Part shown: one piece after another, positions 51,052 to 60,892 of the stretch
Layout: every line of letters starts with the position of its first letter
Numbering within the stretch: the stretch's first letter is position 1
NCBI RefSeq assembly: GCF_016724845.1
Contig: NZ_CP068082.1
Coordinates: 4,092,001 to 4,156,000, forward strand
Direction: 5' to 3'
Source of the DNA: Sphingobacterium spiritivorum
GTDB taxonomy: Bacteria > Bacteroidota > Bacteroidia > Sphingobacteriales > Sphingobacteriaceae
DNA: 64,000 bases
The notes under the pieces: generated by a model
Databases searched by the model: none
What the model was told of the DNA's origin: nothing
The model's input: only the letters and a program-made list of their open reading frames with translations
Made by a program: the position numbers and the translations under genes

Positions 51052-51647
51052 AATTTAAAGAGATCGCATTTAAGGATAAAAATTCAAAACGGATTTATCT
51101 GGATTATATATCCAGAATTCAGCAGGCTACAAAATCGCTTGATAAGACAAATCAGCAAGAGGTATTGCTGGAGATCAACAGCCATATTTACGAAAGTATA
51201 GCAGATCCTGCAGCAATCGAAAAGGGGGAAGTGGAGCGCTTGCTGGATGTGCTGGAAAAGCTTGGACAACCGGAAATATTTCTGAAGCCTTTGGTAGCTG
51301 AAAAAAAACTTGAAGAAGCAACCAAGTCATTTAATCCCTTCCATATTCTGAAAGCGCTTATATTGAATATCGGTAACGGGATATCTTATGTGATCTTCAC
51401 GCTGTTATATTTGCTGTTGTTTGGTTTCATATTCCTCATGGGTGCAAAGCTGGTAGACCCCGAAAATGTTGGCTTTTTCTTCAAGCCCAATGAAATTTTT
51501 ATTCTGGGGTATTACAGAGAAAATGGAATCAGTTATCTGCAGTATGAGCAATTAGGCCATTGGTTTATTCCGGCTATGCTGCTGCTGGCACTTATTTTTT
51601 ATGTGCTCATAACCTTACTACTTCGATTAAAAAGAACCATTAAATAA
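51048..51647 (+). CDS. HAAS-domain membrane protein, PadR partner
   Basis: The N-terminal helical HAAS/DUF1700 domain (about 1-85, YISRIQQATKSLDKTNQQEV and RLLDVLEKLGQPEIF) is followed by two membrane helices (about 108-132 and 165-190). Such proteins are regularly encoded after PadR regulators and are thought to control them or a downstream transporter. It overlaps padR and precedes the serine hydrolase by 6 bp. Confidence 0.75.
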   Translation: MKFKEIAFKDKNSKRIYLDYISRIQQATKSLDKTNQQEVLLEINSHIYESIADPAAIEKGEVERLLDVLEKLGQPEIFLKPLVAEKKLEEATKSFNPFHILKALILNIGNGISYVIFTLLYLLLFGFIFLMGAKLVDPENVGFFFKPNEIFILGYYRENGISYLQYEQLGHWFIPAMLLLALIFYVLITLLLRLKRTIK

Positions 51648-51653
51648 CTTATT

Positions 51654-52976
51654 ATGCTTAAGAAATCAGTAACCTATTTAGCTGTCTTTTTTGTTGCATC
51701 ACTTGCATCTGCACAAAAGATAGACACAGAAAAACTTGACTTGTATATCCAAACACTGGAAGATAATAACAAGTTTATGGGGAGTATCGCTATTTCTCAA
51801 AATGGAGAAAGGGTATATGCTAAATCTGCCGGATATATTGATCTGGAGAATAAGATCAAAGCCAATGAAAATTCAAAGTACAGAATTGGCTCTATCTCCA
51901 AGACTTTTACAACGGTATTAGTGTTGAAAGCGGCAGAGGATAAAAAACTATCTCTTGATCAGACTATTAAACAGTATTTTCCGGCGATAAAAAATGCGGA
52001 TAAGATCACGGTAGGTCATCTGCTAAATCACAGAAGCGGAATCCATAATTTTACAGATGATGCGGATTATCTGAACTGGAATACTAAAGTGATGTCTGAA
52101 AAAGATATGGTGGATGTCATTACAAAAGCCGGAAGTGATTTTGAACCGGATAGTAAAGGAGAATATAGTAATTCCAATTTTGTGCTACTTACCTACATTC
52201 TTGAGAAAACCTTAAAAAAATCATATGCAGATCTGTTGACAGCTTATATCACCAAACCTCTGGGCTTGCAGAATACCTATCTTGGCGGTAAGATTAATGT
52301 TAAAAACAATGAGGCGAAATCTTATGATTTTGCCGGGGAATGGAAGCCTGAATCCGAAACGGACATTTCTATCCCATTAGGAGCCGGAGGTATCGTATCT
52401 ACACCATCCGATCTGACAAAGTTTGCGGATGCGCTCTTTAACGGGAAGCTGCTTACTAAAGCGAGCGTCGAATTGATGAAGACTATCAAAGATAATTATG
52501 GGATGGGATTATTTCAGGTGCCTTTTTACGATAAAAAAGGGTATGGACATTCCGGTGGTATAGATGGCTTTTCTTCAACATTTTCGTATTTTGAAGATGG
52601 AAATGTAGCTTTTGCACTTACTTCAAACGGGACTGACTTTAACAATAATAATATTGCAATTGCAGCACTCAGCGCTGTTTACAATAAGCCTTTTGATATT
52701 CCGGATTTTAGGACTTATGAAAACAGTTCGGAAGATCTGGATATTTATCTGGGAAGCTATGCTTCGACGCAGATTCCTATTAAAATAACAGTTACAAAAG
52801 ATAATAAAACACTTGTGGCACAAGCCAGCGGACAACCATCATTTTCACTGGAAGCAACAGAAAAGCATAAGTTTAAGTTTGATCAGGCAGGAATTGTGAT
52901 GGAATTTAATCCCGATAACAAATCTTTTGTGCTGAAGCAACGGGGAGGAGAGTTTCTCTTTACTAAAGAACAATAA
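51654..52976 (+). CDS. secreted serine hydrolase, beta-lactamase (class C-like) family
   Basis: Signal peptide residues 1-20. Active-site SxxK is S80-I-S-K83; YSN appears in GEYSNSNF (about residue 168) and the third motif is HSGG in YGHSGGIDGF (about 298). The C-terminal 90 residues form a lipocalin-like or DUF-type extra domain. It likely acts as esterase or D-aminopeptidase in the periplasm. It is the third gene of the PadR operon. Confidence 0.88.
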   Translation: MLKKSVTYLAVFFVASLASAQKIDTEKLDLYIQTLEDNNKFMGSIAISQNGERVYAKSAGYIDLENKIKANENSKYRIGSISKTFTTVLVLKAAEDKKLSLDQTIKQYFPAIKNADKITVGHLLNHRSGIHNFTDDADYLNWNTKVMSEKDMVDVITKAGSDFEPDSKGEYSNSNFVLLTYILEKTLKKSYADLLTAYITKPLGLQNTYLGGKINVKNNEAKSYDFAGEWKPESETDISIPLGAGGIVSTPSDLTKFADALFNGKLLTKASVELMKTIKDNYGMGLFQVPFYDKKGYGHSGGIDGFSSTFSYFEDGNVAFALTSNGTDFNNNNIAIAALSAVYNKPFDIPDFRTYENSSEDLDIYLGSYASTQIPIKITVTKDNKTLVAQASGQPSFSLEATEKHKFKFDQAGIVMEFNPDNKSFVLKQRGGEFLFTKEQ

Positions 52977-53005
52977 CTGACACAGCAAACGTATTGATGA
53001 GGTAT

Positions 53006-53041
53006 AATAAAGCCGGAAAACTACAGTTTTCCGGCTTTATT
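53006..53041. terminator. bidirectional terminator
   Basis: AATAAAGCCGGAAAAC / GTTTTCCGGCTTTATT stem of 16 bp with TACA loop between the serine hydrolase gene and the convergent 53050 gene. Confidence 0.85.
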
Positions 53042-53049
53042 AATAATTC

Positions 53050-53868
53050 TTAGTTTTCAAAAGGATAGTTCTTATAACGCTTGTAAGCGCCGGTTTTGGT
53101 GTTGATTTTGATCACATCCATATGCCCTCTCCGGTTTTCAAGTTCCTCTGCAAACACATAGTAACTCCCGTTTGGGGTAACTTCTATACCATAGGAATAC
53201 ATAGAATATAAGGTTTTATTTGCTCTGTTATCCTGAAAAATGATTTCAGCATCTCTTGTTTTTACAGGCATACTTCTCGCAAAGGCCTCGTACTCATCCG
53301 TAGAAGGATCCAGATAGGTGATATGTCTAGCTTTTTCTACATTCACCCATCCATCCATACGGTCTATAATACCACTGGAATGACGGCCATTGATTATGCA
53401 ATTCTCACTGAAGCGGCAGTCGTGGGACCCCAGATATCCAAACATCCCATATTGCAGGTAGGCATAATGATGATAATCAGAGATGTAATAAATAAGCTTG
53501 TTAGCGGTTGTCAGGACTATGGTGTCTGTTTTGAAAAATTGCTTATAAGGGATACTGACTTTCCAGATGATATCATCATTCTTTTTTGTGAAATCTGTCC
53601 TGATAATTTTTTCTTCGATAAACTTTCCGTCCCTTAATATTTGAAATTTCAGGGTTTCCAGATCACTTGCTTCAAATTTTATAAAACCCAAAGCCGGTTG
53701 TTCCGTTACCATCTTTACTGTATCGCAGATCAGTGATATTTCTACACCGTCACGTTCGGCATTTTTGTGTCTGTTTTCCAAAGCCCACCATATCCAGGCG
53801 ATGATCAGCAATCCAATACAAAGAAGGACAGCAAATACAATTAAGCAACCTTTCAGATATTTATTCAT
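53050..53868 (-). CDS. membrane-anchored hypothetical protein, 272 aa
   Basis: One N-terminal membrane helix (about 7-30) with a large extracytoplasmic domain that looks beta-rich, without catalytic motifs. No family is recognised. It ends at the terminator shared with the serine hydrolase and is probably co-transcribed with 53900-54418. Confidence 0.6.
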   Translation of the reverse strand: MNKYLKGCLIVFAVLLCIGLLIIAWIWWALENRHKNAERDGVEISLICDTVKMVTEQPALGFIKFEASDLETLKFQILRDGKFIEEKIIRTDFTKKNDDIIWKVSIPYKQFFKTDTIVLTTANKLIYYISDYHHYAYLQYGMFGYLGSHDCRFSENCIINGRHSSGIIDRMDGWVNVEKARHITYLDPSTDEYEAFARSMPVKTRDAEIIFQDNRANKTLYSMYSYGIEVTPNGSYYVFAEELENRRGHMDVIKINTKTGAYKRYKNYPFEN

Positions 53869-53899
53869 AGGCTTTTCATTTTATCTTTAGATAGCTGAT

Positions 53900-54418
53900 T
53901 TATATTCTCGTATATGTTCTGGACTCAAATGTTACTTTAAAATATTTAACAGGAGGTAGCAGATCTATTCTAAAGTTGATATGCCGGACCAGTTCATCAA
54001 GAATCTCGTTATTTGGAGTATCATTATTCATGGGACGAAAAGTGTAAATTACTTTATTATCTGATCCGGATACGGTCAGTGTATTGGGCAGGGGATGATT
54101 AAGTTTCAATGTCTGAATCTGGGAATAGCTTATTTCTTTTTGCTTTCCGTTTTTGAGTTGAATGGTCATCCTTTGCTCATCAAAAGAGACTGTCGTAGAT
54201 GTTCTCATTCTGACCAGAATAAGAAACAGAGGCAAAAATACAGGAGTAGCAAAGATCAGCGCTAATCCGAGTGCAGGCCCTGAATACTGGTTTATCCATT
54301 CAATTACACGGTCATTGCTGGATAGTATCCAAAAGTAAAGGACCATGTAAATTGCAAAAGGCAATAATAATATTTTTACCTGTTTTAGGTTTCGTTGCTT
54401 AAATTCTATTGTTTTCAT
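53900..54418 (-). CDS. membrane protein with PH-like domain, 172 aa
   Basis: Two membrane helices (about 14-32 and 46-68) precede a beta-rich C-terminal domain (TTVSFDEQRMTIQLKNGKQ, YSQIQTLKLN) resembling bacterial PH-like domains. It starts the two-gene minus-strand unit. The function is unknown. Confidence 0.6.
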   Translation of the reverse strand: MKTIEFKQRNLKQVKILLLPFAIYMVLYFWILSSNDRVIEWINQYSGPALGLALIFATPVFLPLFLILVRMRTSTTVSFDEQRMTIQLKNGKQKEISYSQIQTLKLNHPLPNTLTVSGSDNKVIYTFRPMNNDTPNNEILDELVRHINFRIDLLPPVKYFKVTFESRTYTRI

Positions 54419-54736
54419 GGTACAGACGCTTAATTGACTTAAATATAAGCTATTTAACAGGATGATGTAACAGTTACCTTAAATTTGTCCGGTTTGGTTT
54501 AATATTCGCCTGAAATGAAGAGATATTGATTGCCCGCATTATTGTCTGACAATTCTATAAAGATTTGTTTTACTGTTCAAGTGCAGAAGCATTGTTTCAG
54601 ACTCTGTTTATAAGTATTTAAATACAATTTTCGTTATTTCAGAAAATTACGCTCTGCTTCAGACCAATCTTTGGCTTAGATTTGGATAATAAAGAATCTG
54701 ATCGCTTCATCATCTCTTATAGACACTGATATACAT
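54419..54736. other. 318-bp spacer with no recognised feature
   Basis: The region between divergent genes holds presumably two promoters. I see no gene and no strong hairpin. Confidence 0.5.
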
Positions 54737-55330
54737 ATGAAAGTAACGTTTGAAAAGTATAACCCGTTATGGACAGCATATTTTGCTTCACTGGAAACGG
54801 AACTAAAAACCTATCTGAGCGATTTTGATGTGCGGATTGAGCATATTGGTAGTACTTCAGTCAAAAATCTGTCTGCAAAGCCCATTATTGATATTATGAT
54901 TGGAGTAAAAGACTCTGAAGATCTGGATAAGATTCCTGATCTTCTGATGGCTGAGGATTACATTTATTACGAAAATTATAATGCGGATATGCCGTACAGA
55001 AGATTTTTTGTACGACTTCATCAGACTCCCGGCAGTCTGGGGCTACCTGTACATATTACATCTCTAGCGGATGTTCCTGAAGAATTGCACAACCATGCAT
55101 GGCGCATAGCTCATGTTCATGTATTACCTCTGGCATCGGAACACTGGACCCGGCATATCGCATTCCGGGATTATTTGCGTAATCACACAGCTGTCAGAGA
55201 AGAATATCAGCAACTCAAAGAAAAATTAAGCAAACAGGAGTGGGTAGATGGTAATGATTACAATGCTGCCAAAGACTCTTTCCTGAAAAGAGAAGAACAG
55301 AAAGCTATACAATGGTATAATGATCTTTAG
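54737..55330 (+). CDS. GrpB / UPF0157 family nucleotidyltransferase-like protein
   Basis: 197 aa. The N-terminal YNPLWTAYFASLETELK and VRIEHIGSTSVKNLSAKPIIDIMIGV are the family signature, with GSTS and PIIDI of a nucleotidyltransferase fold. LPVHITSLAD and HIAFRDYLRNH follow. Its cellular role is not established; some fusions link it to CoaE. It stands alone. Confidence 0.88.
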   Translation: MKVTFEKYNPLWTAYFASLETELKTYLSDFDVRIEHIGSTSVKNLSAKPIIDIMIGVKDSEDLDKIPDLLMAEDYIYYENYNADMPYRRFFVRLHQTPGSLGLPVHITSLADVPEELHNHAWRIAHVHVLPLASEHWTRHIAFRDYLRNHTAVREEYQQLKEKLSKQEWVDGNDYNAAKDSFLKREEQKAIQWYNDL

Positions 55331-55459
55331 ATCGACAAAAGGTGTAGGATGAAATATAAAATCAGTTCGCCCGATCTGTAATATAGTGAACTGATTTTAG
55401 TTGGATTGCCTCATGTAAAGCTTTAATATTTTTATCCTTTTGGATTGATCATAAAATGC

Positions 55460-55708
55460 TTATTCCCGTCCTCTGGATTTCAATTCAAGCTTTATTTCTT
55501 TGACCGTTTTAAAATTAAGAATTAATGTCGGGGACAGAGCAATAGGTATAACGATCAGTGCGCTGAACCCCTTTGTAAGTGAAATGTAAGTCGCTAAAAT
55601 CAAAAGCAGAAGCAGCATTCCTGCAAGAACGCCTGTTGCTGTACTTGTGATTCTCTTTTTTTTAAGCAATTCTTCATCGCTCATTTCTTTTAGATTTTCC
55701 GTTTTCAT
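55460..55708 (-). CDS. small two-helix membrane protein, 82 aa
   Basis: A Leu/Glu/Lys-rich N-terminus (LKEMSDEELLKKKR) is followed by two helices (about 23-44 and 46-66) and a basic tail. No family name is certain. It is divergent from the 55970 cluster. Confidence 0.6.
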   Translation of the reverse strand: MKTENLKEMSDEELLKKKRITSTATGVLAGMLLLLLILATYISLTKGFSALIVIPIALSPTLILNFKTVKEIKLELKSRGRE

Positions 55709-55969
55709 AGGTTAATATAGGGTATAGTCTTAGTTCACACTCAAATATACATAAGTTTATGATTTTCTGCAGAACTGGAGCACATTTCCTGTTGTTTTTG
55801 GGGAGGACTTCTCGGATTAAATCTGTAAAAGTTTTTACCTGCTAACGGGCAGCAATAAAAGCACCTTCATAGAAAAGCAATATCCATTCATATTATTTTC
55901 TGCAACAGCCACAGCTTTAGTTTTTATTGATTAGTTTTGTGTTTCAATTGAATATTTTATAACATTTCC
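55709..55969. promoter_or_regulatory. divergent spacer with promoter box for the signalling cluster
   Basis: TAGTTTTG (55932-55939) matches TAnnTTTG, 30 bp before the GTG start at 55970. No good -33 element at the right distance. The rest shows no strong hairpin. Confidence 0.4.
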
Positions 55970-56779
55970 GTGGCATTAGTATTTAACGATGGACGTCCGG
56001 TAGTGAGATTGAGAGCATTTCGTGCTATTGATGATCCACAGACCTGTGAACGTTTTATAGAAGGGCATGCTCATGTCCTGACCGCTATAGGTGTAAAGAA
56101 GGTTACATCCTCTAAGAATGACTGGATGTATAATCCCGCTGCTTTTGTTTTGATTGTCGAATCATTAGACGGCGAAAGGGTGTATGGTGGTGTGCGCATT
56201 CATGTGGCAGGTGGAAGTGAACCGCTTCCGATAGAACAGGCAACCGGAGCAATGGATGCAAGTGTGTACGATCTGGTCCATCAATATGCAAAACAGGGAA
56301 CAGGAGAAGGGTGTGGATTGTGGAATTCACGTGAAATTGCAGGATATGGAATTGGTAGTATCTTCCTGACGAGGGCAGGAGCAGCGATCAGTACGCAGGT
56401 GGGGATCAAGTCCTTATTTGCACTTTGTGCTCCGTATACCGTGAAGCTGGCCGAAAGTGTAGGATATCGCATAGATACGACTGTGGGTAACAACGGTACC
56501 TTTTATTATCCGAAGCTGGACCTTCTGGCGACAGTGATGATTATGCGAAATCTGGATACACTGACAGAAGCAGATCAGGAAAATAAAGATGCTATATTAT
56601 CGCTTCGCGGTAATTCGAATATTGTTCGTGTGGAAAGTCTGCGCAATAAGGAGATTGAAATCCACTATCAGATCGATATTCCGAATCTGGATCAGTGGGA
56701 TCTGCAACAGGTTATCAACAACCTGAAGTATGCGCCTAATGACTTTAAACTGGATGATCGAAATTTAAATATATTATAA
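55970..56779 (+). CDS. GNAT-like acyltransferase, possible signal or lipid synthase, 269 aa
   Basis: The start is GTG at 55970; an in-frame TAA lies just upstream. The N-terminal RLRAFRAIDDPQTCERFIEGH, the middle strands RVYGGVRIHV and ...GLWNSREIAGYGIGS, and the helix IKSLFALCAPYTVKLAESVGY follow the order of the GNAT/autoinducer-synthase-type acyltransferase fold. In that fold a conserved Glu/Arg pair precedes the acyl-CoA/ACP site. The C-terminal about 70 residues are extra. Substrate is unknown. It abuts the methyltransferase gene with no gap. Confidence 0.55.
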   Translation: MALVFNDGRPVVRLRAFRAIDDPQTCERFIEGHAHVLTAIGVKKVTSSKNDWMYNPAAFVLIVESLDGERVYGGVRIHVAGGSEPLPIEQATGAMDASVYDLVHQYAKQGTGEGCGLWNSREIAGYGIGSIFLTRAGAAISTQVGIKSLFALCAPYTVKLAESVGYRIDTTVGNNGTFYYPKLDLLATVMIMRNLDTLTEADQENKDAILSLRGNSNIVRVESLRNKEIEIHYQIDIPNLDQWDLQQVINNLKYAPNDFKLDDRNLNIL

Positions 56780-57544
56780 ATGGATAATAAACACTATGGT
56801 GCCGGTTATTTGGTGGATACCGGCGATTTTCTTAAACAGTTAAAAATTCATTCATATACGCCTTTTGCAAATCTTCCGCAAGGTGTAATTTTGGATTTGG
56901 GCTGCGGTACCGGCATGGATGCTATCAACATAGCGGATATGGTAGGAGAGCGCGGACAGGTTATCGGTATTGACCATGATCAGGCTATGATCGGGCATGC
57001 CAGAACTACCGTAGGTGAAAGAAAAAACATAGATTTTGTACAGGCTGGAGTAGATAAGCTTGACTTTGAAGATAATAGTGTTTCGGGAATACGTATGGAA
57101 CGTGTGGTTCAGCATTTGCCGGAACCCGATGCCACATTCAGGGAAGTGTATCGTGTTTTGAAAACGGATCATCCTTTCGTTGTGGTAGAAACCATATGGG
57201 ACAGCCTTAATTTTTATACACAACATATTGCGACAGAACAGAAGATCCGTAATTATCTGACCGGACAAAAAGTAAATAACGGATGGGCGGGAAATAAACT
57301 GACTGCAGATCTGAATGCAAATGGATTCCGGAATATTCAGCTGGACACCTTCTGTATGGTCGTCCGTACTAAAGAAGAAGCTAACCGCTACATTTTTCTG
57401 GATCTGATACTGGCAGAAATGGCAGATAAAGCTGTACTGACAAAAGAAGAGTCTGAAGATTTTATAACTAGCTTGTTATCTGCAGATAATAACGGTTATT
57501 TTACCGTTTCCATGAATCTGGTAATAGCTAAGGCTGTAAAATAA
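56780..57544 (+). CDS. SAM-dependent methyltransferase (UbiE-like class I), 254 aa
   Basis: Motif I ILDLGCGTGMDAINIAD, motif II near VIGIDHDQAMIGHAR and motif post-I GIRMERVVQHLPEPDATFREVYRVLK match class I methyltransferases of the UbiE/methyltransf_11 type. ATG immediately follows the preceding TAA, so both are tightly coupled and probably act on one small molecule. The kinase gene starts 10 bp downstream. Confidence 0.85.
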   Translation: MDNKHYGAGYLVDTGDFLKQLKIHSYTPFANLPQGVILDLGCGTGMDAINIADMVGERGQVIGIDHDQAMIGHARTTVGERKNIDFVQAGVDKLDFEDNSVSGIRMERVVQHLPEPDATFREVYRVLKTDHPFVVVETIWDSLNFYTQHIATEQKIRNYLTGQKVNNGWAGNKLTADLNANGFRNIQLDTFCMVVRTKEEANRYIFLDLILAEMADKAVLTKEESEDFITSLLSADNNGYFTVSMNLVIAKAVK

Positions 57545-57554
57545 AGCAACTGTG

Positions 57555-59705
57555 ATGAGGCTCTGGATTATCCTGTTATCTTTCTTTGTATTTGCCGGCA
57601 ATTTTCAATCTTATGCTGAGGTCATCATTAATGATGCGACCCACAGGCTGACCGTTGGAAAGAGCCTCGAACGCTATATGGGTAAAGAAGGGGTTTCCTT
57701 TGCTGAAATCCGGGCTTCTAAAGATTTTAAAGCATTGGACAGCGAGGTGCCTAATCTGGGTATTTCTCCGTCTGATATCTGGCTGCGGCTGCCGGTTACT
57801 AATCAGGGTCAGGCAACAGATCTTCTGCTTGAAATAGCTTATCCTTTACTGGATGAAGTCGAACTATTTGTCCCGTCTGCTTCAGGTGAATACCATTCCA
57901 TAAAGCTGGGAGAGCATCTTGTATTTTCCAAACGGCAATATAAGATACCGAATTATGTGTTTGATATCCATCTTCCGGAAAATAGTTCGCAGGTATTTTA
58001 TCTGAGGATCAATAGTACAGAGCAGATTATCTTACCTGTGCATATCAGTAATGAGCTTGGTTTTGTGTCGCAGGTAAACAGAGATAATCTGGTAAGCGGT
58101 ATTTACATTGGTATCGTCTTTATTATGGCCATATATAACCTTTTTCTTTTCTTTTCCGTACGGGAAAGAGGTTATCTTTACTATGTACTGTATGTGCTTT
58201 TTGCCGGAATTACACAGATGGGTATCAAGGGGTACAGCTTTCAGTACCTGTGGCCCGACTGGCCTTCCTTTGCAACAAAGGGGCCTATTATTTTCGGGTG
58301 TTTATCCGGTTTAAGTGCTTTACTCTTTGCGTATTCCTTTCTCCAGTTAAAGAAGAATGCACCACATGCAAGACGCTTTTTCTGCGTATTTATTGTCTTG
58401 TTTACGATAAGCTTGTTTATGGTGATCTTCGGCTGGGAGCAGCAGGCATTTCTCTGTATGCAACTGGTCACGGGGGTAGCTTCTTTATACGTGCTATACA
58501 TTTCATACCGTGTCATGATCAATGGTTTCCGTCCGGCAAGATATTTTGTATTTGGATGGACGATTCTCCTTTTGGGATCCGTAGTTTTCCTTCTAAAAGA
58601 CTATGGATTACTCGAGTATGATGATTTTACGAGCAACGCTGTACAGTTGGCTTCCGTTATAGAAATGGCACTTCTTTCCTTCGGTCTGGCTTACAGTATT
58701 AATATCCTGAAAGAGGAAAAAGAAGTTTCTCAGGCGCGGGAACTTGCTATTTCGCTGGAGAACGAGCGCCTGATCCGGGAACAGAATATCGTCCTGGAAC
58801 AGAAAGTGGAAGAGCGTACACTAGAATTGACGCAATCCAATGAATCTCTACAGACAACATTGACTCATCTGAAGGAGACGCAGTCACAACTTGTAGAAGC
58901 GGAGAAGATGGCTTCTTTGGGACAGCTTACAGCTGGTGTGGCTCATGAAATCAATAATCCGATCAACTTCGTGACTTCTAATGTGGCGCCACTGAAACGA
59001 GACATTAAGATGATCTGGGAGATGGTGGATGAAGTCGAACGTCTGGCACTGGCAGATGATCTGAGCAATAGTGAAAAACAGGCACGGATCAAAGCTTACA
59101 AACAGGAGTTGGATGTAGATTATCTGAAGACAGAAGTTGATTTTCTGTTAAAAGGTATGCATGATGGAGCTCACAGAACGGCTGAGATCGTAAAAAGTCT
59201 GCGGATATTCTCACGTGTGGATGAAGATACACTCAAATTTGCCGATATCAATGAGGGACTGGAATCTACTATGGTGATCCTCAATAGTTTGATAAGAGAG
59301 GGGGTCGAAGTCGAAAACAGCTATGCTGATTTGCCAAAAATTGAATGTCATGCCGGTAAGCTCAATCAGGTATTCTTAAATATTCTGACCAATGCTATTT
59401 ATGCCATCAACAAGAAGTTTGATAATAAGGCAGGAGGGAAGCTAAAGATTGAGACCGGTATATATGAAGATAATTCCTTTATTTACATAAAAATAGCCGA
59501 TAATGGCATTGGTATTCCTAAGGAAATCCGGGAGAAAATCTTTGAACCTTTCTTTACGACTAAAGATGTGGGCGAAGGAACCGGATTGGGAATGTCAATA
59601 GCCTACAATACAATTGCTAAGCATCATGGTAAGATCCTGGTCGAATCCGAAGTCGGAGAGGGAACGATTTTTACTTTGATCCTCCCGATCCAACAAAATA
59701 TTTGA
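57555..59705 (+). CDS. 7TMR-DISM sensor histidine kinase, 716 aa
   Basis: I prefer ATG 57555 over GTG 57552. After a signal peptide (about 1-20) comes a periplasmic DISMED2-type beta domain (about 25-180, SDIWLRLPVTNQ, YLRINSTEQIILP), seven membrane helices (about 185-385), and a coiled coil (about 400-450). The HisKA domain has the phospho-acceptor H464 in VAHEINNP. The HATPase region has DNGIGI, FEPFFTTK and GTGLGMS. It probably senses an external ligand, possibly the product of the two preceding genes. Confidence 0.9.
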   Translation: MRLWIILLSFFVFAGNFQSYAEVIINDATHRLTVGKSLERYMGKEGVSFAEIRASKDFKALDSEVPNLGISPSDIWLRLPVTNQGQATDLLLEIAYPLLDEVELFVPSASGEYHSIKLGEHLVFSKRQYKIPNYVFDIHLPENSSQVFYLRINSTEQIILPVHISNELGFVSQVNRDNLVSGIYIGIVFIMAIYNLFLFFSVRERGYLYYVLYVLFAGITQMGIKGYSFQYLWPDWPSFATKGPIIFGCLSGLSALLFAYSFLQLKKNAPHARRFFCVFIVLFTISLFMVIFGWEQQAFLCMQLVTGVASLYVLYISYRVMINGFRPARYFVFGWTILLLGSVVFLLKDYGLLEYDDFTSNAVQLASVIEMALLSFGLAYSINILKEEKEVSQARELAISLENERLIREQNIVLEQKVEERTLELTQSNESLQTTLTHLKETQSQLVEAEKMASLGQLTAGVAHEINNPINFVTSNVAPLKRDIKMIWEMVDEVERLALADDLSNSEKQARIKAYKQELDVDYLKTEVDFLLKGMHDGAHRTAEIVKSLRIFSRVDEDTLKFADINEGLESTMVILNSLIREGVEVENSYADLPKIECHAGKLNQVFLNILTNAIYAINKKFDNKAGGKLKIETGIYEDNSFIYIKIADNGIGIPKEIREKIFEPFFTTKDVGEGTGLGMSIAYNTIAKHHGKILVESEVGEGTIFTLILPIQQNI

Positions 59706-59787
59706 TTAAAAAGTATACCTAAATGTCCGATAAATTATCATTAACTTCGCTCATAGGGTTGTTGAGGAAATACCATAATAGATAATT

Positions 59788-60873
59788 ATGCAAAGAGAAC
59801 TCGTAATATTATATATTGATGATGAAGTGAACAATCTGATTGGTTTTAAGGCCAATTTCAGATACAACTATACTGTTCTCACCGCATCAAATACGACAGA
59901 AGCACGGGAGATACTTCTTGCCAATCCTGATATACGCATTATCTTTTGTGATCAGCGTATGCCGGAAGAACTGGGTGTAGACTTCTTTCATCGGATAAAG
60001 AAAGATTTTCCTAAGCCTATTCGTATTTTACTGACTGCCTACGCTGATATGGAAACAGTGATAGATGCGGTCAATAAGGGACATATTTTCAGGTTTGTTC
60101 GTAAGCCCTGGGTAGAAGAAGATATTATCTCTGCCGTAGAGGAGGCTGATAAGTTTTATATCGCCAATTCGATGTTAGAGATTAAGAATGAAGAGCTGCA
60201 AAAGGCTTATGACGAACTGGATAAGTTTGCTTACAGTGTGAGTCATGACCTTCGTGATCCGCTTACAGGGGTATTGTCTGCTGTGAGATTAGCTTCGGAG
60301 TTTGACAGTATTGATCGTATTCATGAATTACTGGGGCTGATGGACGATTCACTGATCAGTCTGGATGCTTATATTGATAGCTTACGTGACTATTATCTGC
60401 TAAGAAGAGGAGAACTGTTCTTATCGGATATAGATTTCAGGGAACTGTTCGGAAATATAGCTCAGTTCTATAAGATGTATACACAGAATAAAGATGTAGC
60501 ATTCAAAATTACTGTAAACCAGGATTATGTATTTAAAAGTGATAAAGCTATTCTGGAACTTATTCTACACAATTTGTTGTCTAATGCGTTCAAGTATCAG
60601 CGTAAAGAACTGGAGAATAAGGTTGTCAGTTTATCTGTTGATGTGACAGAGACAGAAGCTACGATTACAGTTGTTGATAATGGGATAGGAATCTCTTCCG
60701 AACATATAAGCGATATATTCAAATTATTCTTCCGAGGCAGTGATCAGGCAAAAGGAATGGGATTTGGTCTCTATAATGTACAGAATGCCTTATTAAAATT
60801 GAAGGGAACTATTGATGTGAAGTCAGAACTTGGTTTCGGAACGACATTTAAGGTCGTCATTCCGAGCAAGTAA
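59788..60873 (+). CDS. receiver-histidine kinase hybrid, 361 aa
   Basis: The N-terminal receiver (1-120) has phospho-acceptor D55 (FCDQRMPE), LLTAYAD and K-P-W near 107-109. A coiled coil leads to a HisKA domain with H153 (VSHDLRDP) and a HATPase domain (DNGIGI, GMGFGLYNV). There is no sensor domain, so it likely relays signals from the 7TMR-DISM kinase 82 bp upstream, acting as intermediate kinase. Confidence 0.88.
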   Translation: MQRELVILYIDDEVNNLIGFKANFRYNYTVLTASNTTEAREILLANPDIRIIFCDQRMPEELGVDFFHRIKKDFPKPIRILLTAYADMETVIDAVNKGHIFRFVRKPWVEEDIISAVEEADKFYIANSMLEIKNEELQKAYDELDKFAYSVSHDLRDPLTGVLSAVRLASEFDSIDRIHELLGLMDDSLISLDAYIDSLRDYYLLRRGELFLSDIDFRELFGNIAQFYKMYTQNKDVAFKITVNQDYVFKSDKAILELILHNLLSNAFKYQRKELENKVVSLSVDVTETEATITVVDNGIGISSEHISDIFKLFFRGSDQAKGMGFGLYNVQNALLKLKGTIDVKSELGFGTTFKVVIPSK

Positions 60874-60892
60874 TCTGTATGCAGATGATCCT

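Noticed and set aside
58108..58621. Frames of 68, 93 and 123 codons inside the 7TMR-DISM kinase gene
   Set aside because: They lie in the membrane region of a well supported kinase and are out-of-frame shadows.
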